Source: Stenopsyche tienmushanensis (lineage: Eukaryota; Arthropoda; Insecta; Trichoptera; Stenopsychidae). From it: a stretch of DNA of 64,000 nt. Shown piece by piece: positions 27,493-39,800 of this stretch. The notes beneath the pieces are model-generated. The model was not told where the DNA came from, searched no databases, and saw nothing but the letters and a program-made list of their open reading frames with translations. The first letter of the stretch is position 1. Each line of letters opens with the position of its first letter. Made by a program: the position numbers and the translations under genes. Location of the stretch: NCBI GenBank assembly GCA_008973525.1, contig WACJ01000351.1, positions 62,001 through 126,000 of the forward strand, written 5' to 3'.

Positions 27493-28264
27493 TCATCCCT
27501 GAACGTAGTTAGAAAACTTTCGACTTTATTCGAAAGCGAAATTCAAGGTTTTTCTAAGGACACAAGGGGAAAAGGATACGTCGAAGTCTAATACCATAAG
27601 AAAGGATCATTATTTTAGACGCGCTTCAAACAAAAATTTAAACACAAACTTTCCTCTATAAATTCATCATAATCCGAATATTCTTGCATTAAAAAAACTT
27701 TTATTATTTTCTCGTGGATCGAGTATTCTATTTAAGACGCAAAATCATGTCCATGCATACAATCAGTTTTTACTGGGTCAGGTAGAGGAAGTTTCAACCT
27801 TTTTAGTGGAAGTTAGATACATGGTCAAGTGGGTGAAAAGATGGTACTTGAGGTGATGCATACAGGTGCTTCGCAGGTGAGGGCTTCGGAAATAAGGTGA
27901 CCATTCTTTCACAACGGTTTGTTCCCATCTAATTATAAGCCTCTTTGGCTGTGTCGTATTGGTGAATATAAGTAGAATAAGTGCCTACAAATACGCTTAA
28001 ATTTTATACAGACCCTTTTCATCCCTTTGATCTATACGGAGTGCCCTTATGAAATAACCCTCGAATCAACCATCTACTATTATATCTCCAATATAATTTT
28101 TTTTACGATTAATTTTACATTTGATTCACATTTTTAAATTTTGGATTGGGATTTTTTTTAGTAATAATGCTTTGTATTACACAAATCTGTAAATTATATT
28201 TTATGGAAGCATTTAATGGCGTAAATAGAAATACAAAATTTTAATTTTATCAATGCTGTAAGAT

Positions 28265-28466
28265 GTCCTTTAAATGTTACCAAAAGTGTTATTTTTTTAA
28301 TTGCCTTATTGTTTCCATTTTATTTATTAACTTTTTTTATGCGATTTTGGATATATTTTATATAGCTGTTTCAAAGTTATGCGGTTTTTAAAATCCATGG
28401 AACGCATCTTCATTTTTTCTATATTTTTTTTTCTATGCGATTTTTCGCGGGACGCATCTACCGCAC
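28265..28466 (+). repeat. Dispersed repeat family C, copy 1
   Basis: Shares with 40108-40545 AAATGTTACCAAAA-type text, AATTGCCTTATT, TATGCGATTTT, ATATTTTATATAGCTGTTT, AAAGTTATGCGGTTTTTAAA and GGAACGCATCTTCA. Repeated TTATGCG...CGCAT words suggest the end of a DNA transposon, but no transposase is seen. Confidence 0.65.
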
Positions 28467-28516
28467 AAAAAAGATTTAAGTGTATATTGTTAGTAAAGTA
28501 TACTTAAATCTTTTTT
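28467..28516. repeat. 15-base inverted repeat
   Basis: AAAAAAGATTTAAGT (28467-28481) and ACTTAAATCTTTTTT (28502-28516) pair perfectly around a 20-base loop, directly after repeat family C copy 1. It may be part of that element's end. Confidence 0.75.
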
Positions 28517-30280
28517 AAAAAAATAATAAGTTATGATAGGTTAAATAATAGTTAATTTTAACTATTTAAAATTCTAAAATATTATGATTTTAAAAAGATG
28601 TAAGCCACAAATACAATTGGAATGGACGAATATAAACACTTTACCACAATTCGAAAAATATTTCCCGATAAAAATACAGCAAAGTCTTAATAATATAAGC
28701 AATTGTTTTGAGCTGGAAAATTTTCCGTATGATTAAATTTTATATTCGCTCATAAAATATTCTAAATTATGGTCACAGGAGCGAAACGAAGTCTTGAAAC
28801 GTAAGTAGCGAGTATCGTTGCCAAGTCACGACCGGGCCAAGTCAGATTATATTTAGAGAGATACTCCAAATCCTCTACAGCTTTTTTTTTTCATCATCGA
28901 GTCGTACGTATCTACATGTTCTACATTTTCAACATCCACCAAGGTAAATTTTTCCATCACACCATCGGCATTCTATGCTTTTAAATTATTCGAGTGGAGA
29001 GAGAAACAAGCGTAGAGAAATGATACTCTTCATAAAAAAAATCATATTGATCCAATAATTGTTCTATTGCATGGATTATTTATCTTAATTAAGTTCTATT
29101 CTCTGTGTGGACATTGCGTAGTATTTTTATGCTTATAGCTTTAAAGTAATACAAGTTTAATGTTTCTCAAGAAGTTCGTCTTCCGAAAATTAGATATATC
29201 TTTTAGCGACGTTTAATAAACTTCCACCATCTTCGTATCGTCGCTGAAAATTGTTCCACTAGAAGTTTATCTTATTCTGCAAAGAATATGACAATCGTAC
29301 GATAAAAATAATAACTTTGAAGTGTTCCGATATAAACTTCGTCTTCGAAGATAACATAAAGGAGACGACTTCGAGTTGAGCGAGGAAAGAAAAAATCTTC
29401 ATTTCTCATTTGAGCTTGTGACCGGTGAAGTGTGAAGACCATAACTCTTCATATCCATGGAATGCTCGGATGAAAATAAGGGTTTTTTTTCAATGCTAGA
29501 AACACTCCGTGGATGACCATTAAGAGGGATCTTATGAAATCATGTTTTCTATTCATCCCCCCCCGATCCAATTAATTTTACGGCACCGTCTAGAATACGA
29601 GGATTTATTGGAAGTTTTTTGTTAAATTCAACCCTATTGCATCATATGGTATTATATGTCAGTGCAGTCAGAACTCTTGATCCGTTCTATTCCTATTTTA
29701 TGAGGGTTTGAACCATCCCCAGACTAAACTGCAAATGAGTTATTTTATGGAGGGCTTGATGTGTTAATAAAACCTTAATGTGTTTTTATATATAAACTAA
29801 TTATATATTTAATTTAATAATAAATACTCAATAAAAATAAATTAAGGGCTCACCTCACTATGTGACGTCAAAAAAATAGAAATAAATCAAGAAATCTATA
29901 TTCGAATTGTTTTGCTTTGACTCTAGAATGAGAAGAGGTGATAAATATACTATGTTTTGAAAAACAAATAATGCTAAGAAAAAATTTAACGCAGATAAAA
30001 AACGAAAAAGAAATTAGAATATAAGAGCACAAAAGGTAAAAGTTCTGTACAAAGTGCTTCAAAAAACGTACATCTAATTAATAAATGAATGAAAGATTAT
30101 TTATTTATTTATTTATTTGTGGAAACCCAACAGCTTTACATATATAATTAGCTGTAGATTAGAAATATTACATAAGATTAATCTATTTATCATGGATTAG
30201 CCATATGCTGATATCCTGACTCAGTTGAAATTGCGACATATGCTACAGTTTGTATTTTTAACGAAGAATTGGAATCTATT
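28517..30280. other. Non-coding DNA, nothing recognised apart from a microsatellite
   Basis: Contains the (TTTA)n tail at 30097 and a C8 run near 29577. No gene was seen. Confidence 0.5.
30097..30135 (+). repeat. (TTTA)n microsatellite joined to a retrotransposon-like tail
   Basis: About six TTTA units run into GTGGAAACCCAACAGCTTTA, an arrangement like the simple-repeat tail of an insect non-LTR element. The coding part of such an element was not found. Confidence 0.45.
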
Positions 30281-30770
30281 TTAACCCTTTGAGTAGTGAA
30301 TAACTTTAAAATGGCTTAAACGTATAAACCATATTTGTATATTGGCCACTTTTCGTCCGTATAAATCCACTTACCTCTCTAAACAGCGCAGCGTGTATAA
30401 AGCTTGTATATGAATAAATAAACACTGTTGATAGCACACAATAATCGTTCATTTCTTCACGTAAGCATAACACTTGAAATCGATTCATTTGGGTTATCAT
30501 TATTAGTTGATAAATTTGGGTCATCGATCTAAATCATCATACGATGTACGAAAGATACCCTTTTCGTCTCTGTCTCTCATTCTCAATCTCCGAACTCAAC
30601 GTGCAAGACCCTCTCCCAACTAAAGGTGCAAAAATGCTCTTTCTGAATCACTGGAATTCGATCGCAAATATGCGACTGTACTCCTCAAAAGTTCATGCAA
30701 GTTTTGCATGCTGTGTTGATAGAAACTTGAAAACTAAATTTCGTGGATGGGACGAAGATATGGATACAAG
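30281..30770 (-). repeat. Dispersed repeat family A, copy 2, with piggyBac-like end
   Basis: Minus-strand copy of family A, the longest of the three. Its 3' boundary, on the plus strand, reads TTAACCCTTTGAGTAG from 30281. TTAA plus CCCTTTG is the layout of piggyBac-type ends. The opposite end was not found, so a non-autonomous piggyBac element is only a suggestion. Confidence 0.65.
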
Positions 30771-33723
30771 GTTTTTTGATTGATTTCTAAATAAAAAGGC
30801 TAATTCTTTACGATTTATATAAGAGACTATTAAAATATAACATCATATTCAATAAGAGAGAATCATATTTTTTTATCTATAATGAAATTTGAAGTAATCA
30901 AGATTAGTTCTCATTATTAAACGATATTCAAAGTGCAGCCAGAGCATATGGAAATTGTGCAATCAGCACATTTCTATGCATCATTGAATCCTTTTAATAA
31001 ATTACTTGCTCTAATGAATTTTAGCAGATGTTAAATTTACAATGAACAAGTTTTTTAAACAAAAAAAGGTATAAGTCTGATAACTTATTTGATTACGCTG
31101 CTTTCAGTTAAATATTCTAGCAAGGACCGTGTTTTTAAAAAAATAATATACTTATATGATGTTTTGATCAATTAAAAACAACATGTTGATATTTACTGGA
31201 GCTTAACAATTTATACGCTCCACAATGTTTATGTCATTCAAATATATGGATAATAATATTTTTTTATTTAAAAAAGAGCTTAAACAAAGTAATCCATACA
31301 TGACAGGGATGATCTTATCGTGTCATCGCAAGTTTCACTGAATAATCTGTCACTTTTTTACCAAAGGACCTGTTGTCCAGGCAGGATCGAATCAATTTCT
31401 ACGTCACTATGAACGAACGAAGAACTTTTTAGATGCAGCCGAAAAAAATGAATAAATTCGAAAAGTCGACGCATAGAAATAAATCATCGGCAAATTCCAT
31501 CCGAAGTAGATTTGGAGTAAGCCCTCCATTAGTGCGGCGATCGTTCCTCCCACAGGACATCTGTAACGTAGCTCCTGTATTCCTCTTTATCCGGACACTT
31601 TCTTTTCTTTTCCCGGGCATTCTCTCCTCTGCTCCCTCCTAATATTCCACCCTCATGGGATTACCCTCGACTTGATGAAGATTGGTCAATTCAGCCGATA
31701 TGATTTTTTCCGGGATGTTCCCCGAATTGGTTTTCCGGCCTACCTGTATTTTTTTACAACTGATTAAAATCGCAACTGATCTACGTTTAACCTTTTGCTA
31801 CCGAATGGCATAATTGAATATTCGACTAAATCCTATAAGTCCTTCTGGCTTTTTAATTTAATTCCCTAGCTAAGATTTATGATATAGCCGATTCCAAAAA
31901 TAGTATCAACCCACTTTCAAAGCTTACGCTTATAAATACATATTTTGTATTATTAACATGAAAATAATATGTTAATTTATGTTCATATACTCAAAAATCA
32001 ATTTTAAGAAATTCAAATCTATGCGTTAATTATTACTCTGCAGGCCATCAATGTGTTAATGCGAAAACCATATAAATACAACTCCTAAATTCAATTAAAC
32101 CCTTTTTCAGATCAATGATACGCGAATAAATAATTATCCCTTATAAGCCACATGATCAATAGTTTGAATATCCATAATTGATATCTTCTGCTTATATATA
32201 TATATATATATATATTTAAATCAACATTCCAATGTATAAAATATTCAATTAATATGTGTCTGTCTGTTCACATTTTTATGCTGACTATACGCATATTTGA
32301 AACTAATGAAGCTCAAGATTTCTAGAAAATCTAAAAATAATTTCATTACATACTAATATCTATTTATTTTCATTAAGCAAAAACTACTTTTTCATATGTA
32401 ACAACGCACAAAAAATATATATTTTTATATGAGCGGCATAAAGTAAATATGTTAGACAGTTTTTAATAAATTTTCTCGAGAAACTTTTATATTCACCAAC
32501 TGTACTTTTTTCGAAACGATATCAAGTCTGTACAAAGTAATAAAATGTAGTTCTTTGTTGTATATTTAAATAAGGACGAAAGAATTTTGAAGACGTCAGT
32601 ACTCTTGTCTTTTTCTTAACATTTACATGTCAGGAATGCCTTTGTTGTCCAATTTGAATATGAAAACCTTTATATATGGAGCATTATCTGATGATCAAAA
32701 ATATCGTGCCTTAAAAAAATTAAATTTGTGCTTTTTACGCCGTTTTCATGATTATAACGCTTGTAGTGTATCCATATCATTTGTATGTAACAAAACGTTT
32801 CGAAGTTGGTTGTAAAAACATTATGCGGAGCTATGGATTTACAAACATAAAATATAATGACCGTTTAAAGCTCTTGTTTCATAATTTTCGTAGTTCATAC
32901 GATGCTTACGTATTTAAATTTTTTAGTGTCAACCGCGATATAAAAACGAGTTTACTGGTTTGGATATCTTTTTAATATCGCCAAACTTCGCAGACGCGAT
33001 TTTTATTATTTCGTTTGAATCATATACGAATTATTTTAAAGGATGGAAGGCGCTTATTTTAATTTTAACGAACGATGGTATGATTTCTTCTAGATGGCGT
33101 AGATTTCAGCTGAAAAGATCAGCGTTGAGCGCATCCAATTTACTGTGAGCGTTAACACCTTGGGTCACGGCGGTCAAAATACAGATGACGAGTTTGGAAG
33201 TCGCTTTTTCGATGCAAATGCCTCAAAGTTTTCTCGGAAAGTGTGAAAATCTCGCAAATTCGAGTACGATTCGTACGTACGTTCGTATGCAGACCCCGGA
33301 GAATTGTTTCTAAATTTTCGGGTAGAGCTGAAAATTATGCAAATACTTTGGATATTGGTAAAGTTGTCTGTAGGCGTTCATCCCTGCGCTTGCAGAGAGG
33401 TTGGTAGATGAAAAAAAAGGCTTTTGTTTGCTCTTTCAGTTTCACTCTTCATCTACATACTTTATGCAAAGGGCTTTCAGTATAGGGTGACGTGAAATTC
33501 ATTTTTATATTCCAATAACAGAAAGGCGATTCAACAATATCAAAAGAAACACTCTTAAAAATTGAATTATGCTGAAATATAAATTTGAATTTTTCCAAAA
33601 ATATCCTAACTATCATATTTTATAAGAAGATTGTCTTATGGCCTTGTATTTACCATGCTTTATTTTATGCCGATTTAATGAGCATATTTTTCCAAATTAA
33701 TATATATTTTTGTATTGTTTCAG
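30771..33723 (+). other. Presumed intron upstream of neuroligin exon a
   Basis: The polypyrimidine tract and CAG acceptor for exon a close this stretch at 33723. GC-richer blocks at 31380-31760 and 33060-33480 have no coding signature. The rest is AT-rich. Confidence 0.55.
32192..32215. repeat. (TA)n microsatellite
   Basis: Twelve uninterrupted TA units. Nothing else in the flanks was recognised. Confidence 0.9.
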
Positions 33724-33867
33724 GAGAAAATGCATCCTTACCATGTTTGGTATACGTCCATGGTGAATCTTATGAATGGAATTCGGGAAACCCTTACGAT
33801 GGAACTGTTCTAGCTTCTCAGGGACACATTATCGTAGTAACCATCAACTTCAGACTGGGTATTTTAG
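33724..33867 (+). CDS. Nlg: Neuroligin exon a: oxyanion-side strand of cholinesterase-like fold
   Basis: Encodes ENASLPCLVYVHGESYEW followed by NSGNPYDG, a stretch ending in TINFRLGIL and a split Gly codon. This is the part of the alpha/beta hydrolase fold just before the nucleophile region; VHGESYEW followed by SGNPYDG is typical of neuroligins. The acceptor is a T-rich tract ending CAG at 33721-33723 and the donor is GT at 33868. Length is 144 bases, phase 1 in and phase 1 out. The first two bases (GA) complete a codon begun in an exon not identified in this window. Confidence 0.95.
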
Positions 33868-36800
33868 GTAATACATATATTTTTCCTTATATTAAAATAT
33901 ATATTTAGCAATCTTTATATTTTAAAAAAATCATGCTAAAACTAGTCAATCAATTAAATGATAACTATTTTAATTCAATTGAAATCAACTTTTGATATAA
34001 GGTTTATAAAATTGTAAATAATAATATGTAAAATGAAAAATAAGGTCATATTGATTCATAAATAATAAATCATCTTAAATGAACCAAAAATGTTCATTTT
34101 CATCTAAAATGTGTCAGAATCGAATTATAGAAAAAAAATCTTAATTGCTTGATTTGTCGTACATGTTTCTCTAAAAACGCTTAATAATAACGTCGATGAT
34201 TGAACGTTCAAAAATTAAAAACTTCAAAAATATTCAATTAATGTCTCGGATCAGGTTAATCCTAAGCTCTTAACCTAGTCAAATTTATCCCTATCGAAAG
34301 ATCCACTAAATTCAATTACGATTCATCCCTGGATGGATGGATATTTCCTATATATTAATATATTGTAAAATATGAACATTTTTTTGCTTTTTAAGAATGG
34401 TGAAAAAGCTAATGAATCCACAGTACTATGATATCATAATTCTTAACCAAAATGAACCTTTTTTTTAATTTACCACAAAGCGAATAGAAAACAACCATAT
34501 AAAAAAGCTTTCCCTTAGAAATGTTTCTTATGAAAGTATTTTAAAAAGAAGATGTCTGATTATTAATTGTGTAAATTCAAATCGAACATAAAACTATGAA
34601 AATATTTTAACAGTCACCAAATGTTAAGATTTTAGTGTTATTATATTATTATATGCAACTGTATCACTTAGTATTATTTTGGTATTTGATATTCACCTAA
34701 GAAATATGCCAAATTTATGATGATTATTTGGTTTGTAATATGTAACATCTCCCTTTTTTAGGGAATATGTAGTTGCTTATCAATAGTCAAATTCATATTC
34801 ATAGGGCTTATGCTATTTTAACTATCCTAAATTATTTTGTTCCTTTACAAGTCATGTTTGTCAGTTTATACACGTCAGTTTCGTTGTGTTTTTAAATTGA
34901 AACTTAAAAAGTCTCAGTATTTTTTTAAAATATTCTTGCTCATTGAAAGCATTATCTAAAAAGCTCATAGAATTCCATACCTAAGAAATAGTAAAATAAA
35001 TCATATAGAAGTGCAAAAAAGGTGTACTTGAGTTATGATCCCAGGTAGAGATTGATCGATGATGGATTAGGGAAAAAGGAAAAATTAAATGTTGAAATCG
35101 ATCATTTGATTGCGCTCTGTACAGTTAGTGTTAAAGATAATTGATTTTGTTGTAATTAGTTATGGATTGAAAGATATCCTTAAATGTCTTGTTCACTCAA
35201 TATAGCTATTTAATATTTTTAAACAAATTAATATGCTAAATTAATTTCATGAAGTAAGGTTCAAACGAACGTACAACCTTGACGGCTTTCTTGATAAATT
35301 ATCGCCGGCAGTGTCGCGTTAGAACTATAGTGCTGATAATCAAAATAGGTAAAGCACTGAAGGGGGGATGTTCATGCTCCTCGGGGGGTAGCTCATACAC
35401 CCCATTCGTCCGTGGTAAAAGCACTGAAAATGCACACACACTCTCCCGAAATGATGTGTATTTTCGAGCTCTCGCTATCTGGGGGGTGCGTCCTCCCGCT
35501 CTCGGGGGTGGTTCGCCTAATAAATTGTTCCCACACGAAACCACCCCCGGCACGTTCCCCGGGAATGAATGAATGTAATTTCAAATTGGAGCGGTGTTGT
35601 AATTTCATACCTGTCTGAAAAAATCCTTCGCGCACCTTGTTGACTCTGCCGTGTTCCTTATAAAAGTATTTCAATTTACCCCCGCGCTGGCATACTTAAT
35701 GTGATTTCAAACCGTTTTTTATTATAATACCGATAGGGTGGGTTTCACTTTATCACGTGGCCTTCGACGCATTTTTCTCGGCAGTAGCCTTTTTTATCGT
35801 CACTTTTGGCCTCAACTATTCGACGTAACGGCCTCATTGGCGCGACGTACACGTACATGAAAAATCGTCGATTATATTGAAGATATGAAAAATGAGGCGT
35901 TATGGTTTTTCATCATGAAAAAAAATATCAATATCATCTGAGCGGAAGTAAAAGTCTCACTTATCAATTTATCGTCGAATTTTCTAAAATATTTTTTTTG
36001 AAATATGGCGCGAATATGAGACGTTTGAAATTGTATTTTATTGTTCAAATACATGTACTAAAAATAAATAACCAAATATTTAGGTTATATTAAAAAATAA
36101 TTGATAATGATGTATTTTACATTTTAATATAAAAACCAATACTTGCAAACATACAACTACAATAAAGAACACTTAATTCATGAAAATCGGCTTGAGCGTC
36201 ACGAAAAGTGAAACTCTAAGTGACGGTTGAGAGCAAAACGAGAGAGAATTGTTTCTTTATCCGTCTCCGTCATATACATCAAAAACACGCTACGCGCATG
36301 CGCCGCGTCGCGCTTCCTCTGATGAGTGTGCATGTGTTTATATGTGGCATAAAGCAACCACCAGATCAGTAGCTGGCCTATTTAATTATATATTACACAA
36401 ACACAGATCGATCTTTTAGTTATTAGTTTCCGTTAACATATGTAATAAAAGCAATGCATAAAATCAACTTTTCCTAGGAGTTAAGAAATTAAACTTCTAC
36501 AAGGCTCACACATTTTATTTAATACGTATTAATGATTTTGTATTATTAAATTCCAAATGTTCATACTTAATGAAGCCATTGTCCCTATCTAATATACAAA
36601 AAATAATATTTGTTTGTTCGTATTTAATTAACTGCCATACCGTTCATCAGATTACGATAAAACTTTGTCAACGTATTATTTATACTTGCGAAAATAACAT
36701 AGGCATAGTAAAAATATTATATATGCAATTTGTTATGCGAGACGTTCAGCGTATGCACTATGATGGCGCATATTAAGGTAAATAAAGCTCTACAACCGTC

Positions 36801-39800
36801 GATTTGTTATGTATTTGCCAAGTGATTGATCTTCGGTGGACTATACCGTGAGATGGTAACACACAAACGTCATCATTTTGATTCATACCTGGATCAATTC
36901 GTTTGGCGACAATAGCAACGCATCGAAAACGTGTTCGAGTCACTTTTAAATTTTACGTTTGGCCTCCATCACATTGTTTATAGTTGCGTGTTTATGTTAA
37001 AAATAAACAAATTAATATTTATTGTATTTTAAATAAAGTGAGAACCCGGCAAGTTTTGCAATGCCTAATATTGCAAGAGTTCAAATACCTTAAAGCTTTC
37101 TTCATTGAGAAGAAATTAATGAATAACGAAATAAGCTCCAGGATTAAACTCCATCAACTTTGATAATCGGTGCTATCATAGTCTGAAAAATATATTAGGG
37201 AAGAAATCACTATTGGCGAAAATTTACAAAGCATTAAAACTAAATTCTAGATATTCCACACCAAACTTCGTCCAAAGTTCGTGCGATTTCGCAAGAAATT
37301 CATGTAACTCGACTTCTTTCTAGCATTGCTCTACTTTATAAAATATGATTCTGTGGCTCTTTTGCAGTCCGTTCTGTAGAATTTTTGTCCACCACTTTGA
37401 CATGACTTAATAGTATAAATAAATAGATATTGATTGAATTACGAGTTCGACCACTAAATCATAGAACTACTTGTAAGCAGAAACAGAGGCCTATTTATAT
37501 GTTTAAAAATAAATTTATAGTCTTTTATAATATAGCTGCGTTTATCGTTTAGGTTTCTGTAGAAACGCCCAAAAGAATTCAAAAGTATAATATTTAAGCA
37601 TTTTAATAATCTTTCACTCAAAAAGATCCAGTTTTTAGATGAAATGGTCCGCTACTGGGGCTTTTACCTCGCCGAAAGAGAAAAAGAAGACGGGAAGAAA
37701 AAGAAGATCCCAATCGAACATTCGTTAAAAAGGAGCCCATTGCATTTGGCATACAAGACATTGATTAGACTTTATGACAATCTTTTAATAGAGACTGAAA
37801 AACTATTCATAAACTAGTCATTCGATCACGTCAAAAAACGCTAAAACCAACCAACTAAACCAAAAAAAAAACAACCCCAACGACAAGTTTTTTCGACAAT
37901 GGGCTCAATAAAAACGAAATTATGATCAAGTTTAAAATTAAAACGTTCAATGCACTCTTATTTTTGAAATGTAAATAAAATTCTGATCGTTTTGATTTTG
38001 TTCGATCTCAAAAAATCATTCCCTTGTTTAGGAGAAAACGCGTTGCGCAACAGTGAATGCTACTTTTGGCCTTCTTTCTTCAGTGACGGGATCAAGAAGC
38101 TTCCCATCCAATAGAATAAATGTACCTCTAATTATGGGAACTATTCAAAAAAATAATAAACTTCGTTTGTATTTTTAAATGTCACTAATAAATTTGTACA
38201 ACAAAATTCCGGGTTATATTTGAATCGCGCTTGTATGTGTATAAAATATTCGAATATTTTACCAATTTCATATTCGTTATTCGAATAGTTGATTTTACGC
38301 ATATTTGATACTCCTAACCATTATAAAGTGCTCCTATGTTTTGAAATAAATAACCCATTGTAATTTATATCAAAGTTAAAAACATCCATAAATATATTTA
38401 ATTGAAATTTCGCGTAAATAATTGGTACTCTCGTCGTTTGATATACGCAAAAGGCGCCATTGCTTAATTAAAATATTCACATGGACTGATAATAACTATG
38501 TGTAATTTAAGTTGTTTAATTAAAATTAATACAAACGATAATGTCAACCAATTAATTGAAACGTTTTCATAATCTCAACATTTATTACAATATTATTCAG
38601 AGCACGTGCGTAGGTATAAAATGATAGAATTTATATTATTACTCGTGCATGTATTTAGGTATAAAAAATTGTTTCAGATTTTGTATCCAACGCAAGAAAT
38701 GTAAGCGTTTGGTTTATTATCACTTTTGTAGATAAGGCTGAAATATTATTCAATTCTTGGTCCCTTTTGGAATGTATGCTATGTAATTGGGTTGGCTTTC
38801 ATATTATTATTTGTTTGTTTTAGGATTTTTGAAAACGAGTGGAAAAGGAGCTGCTCAAGGAAATTTCGGCTTGATGGATTTGGTAGCTGGACTTCATTGG
38901 CTTAGAGAAAATTTACCAGCATTCGGTGGAGATCCAGAAAGAGTGACACTTATGGGTCATGGAACTGGAGCTGCTCTTGCTAATTTTATAGCAGTGTCAC
39001 CTGTTGCTAAAGGTATTGAATATTTTCACTATACAATGGATATTTGTGCTTAAATATCCCATGGAAAATAAACAGCAAGAACTCCGTTGTTGTAAAATTG
39101 CATGACTTATTTCGGAGTGTTGCCGTATTTTTTGCAATAAAGTCGTCTTGGACGAAAAAAGAAAACAAGAACCACTGTGATGAAGAGTTATTTTAATTTT
39201 TTTTTTGTACGACCACCGAGAAAAATTGCGTGGAAGGCTCTGAGTGGTTTTTAATTAAAATGGCGGTGTAGAGGTAGCTCTGAGGGGGCGAAATTATAAG
39301 TCTCTTGTGCTCTTGTGAAAAATATTTCATAACTTAAAATTAGCTTTTTGTAACTTAATTTGATAGAATTATAACTTGATGTTGCGTGTTAAAAACGCCA
39401 GCATCCGATATTTCATCGAATTAACTACATAAAGCCGTCGATATAAATTCAAATAAAATATACGAGCGTATGCATGGTTATTAGCATGTATTTATAGGCA
39501 TGCCATTAACGAGCGTGAACAGAATACGTGAGATTTGATTAGTATAATCTAATTTCAAGCCACCACCTAATGCATCTCCCAAGAACTTAACTCATTTAAT
39601 CCATACGTAAAAAAAATCAACATTGGAACTCAATACAAATGGAATAGTATCTCTGTAGCATACATATATATAAGGATATATAGCAGGATAATACTCAAGT
39701 TCCAATCCACATTCTCACTTTCAGGCTGAACTAATATCTACTGCACTTTATACCAACGTCAATTGCACACTGTCAATTACACTCTTGTGCACTCACTGCT

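Larger units (their letters stand above)
24487..28264. other. AT-rich non-coding DNA with poly-G and poly-C runs
   Basis: A 104-codon plus-strand frame at 26262-26576 has no family resemblance and AT-driven composition; it is not called. The G9 and C13 runs are listed separately. Confidence 0.5.
33868..38823 (+). other. Neuroligin intron a-b (4956 bases)
   Basis: Holds a GC-rich block at about 35290-35870 with C/G-rich words and open frames on both strands, repeat family B copy 2 and a mariner tail. It also holds a lysine-rich 57-codon open frame at 37644-37817 of unknown meaning. Confidence 0.85.

Noticed and set aside
31429..31620. EFADDL in a minus-strand frame, resembling a reverse transcriptase catalytic box.
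   Set aside because: No other reverse transcriptase motif in any nearby frame; judged a chance match.
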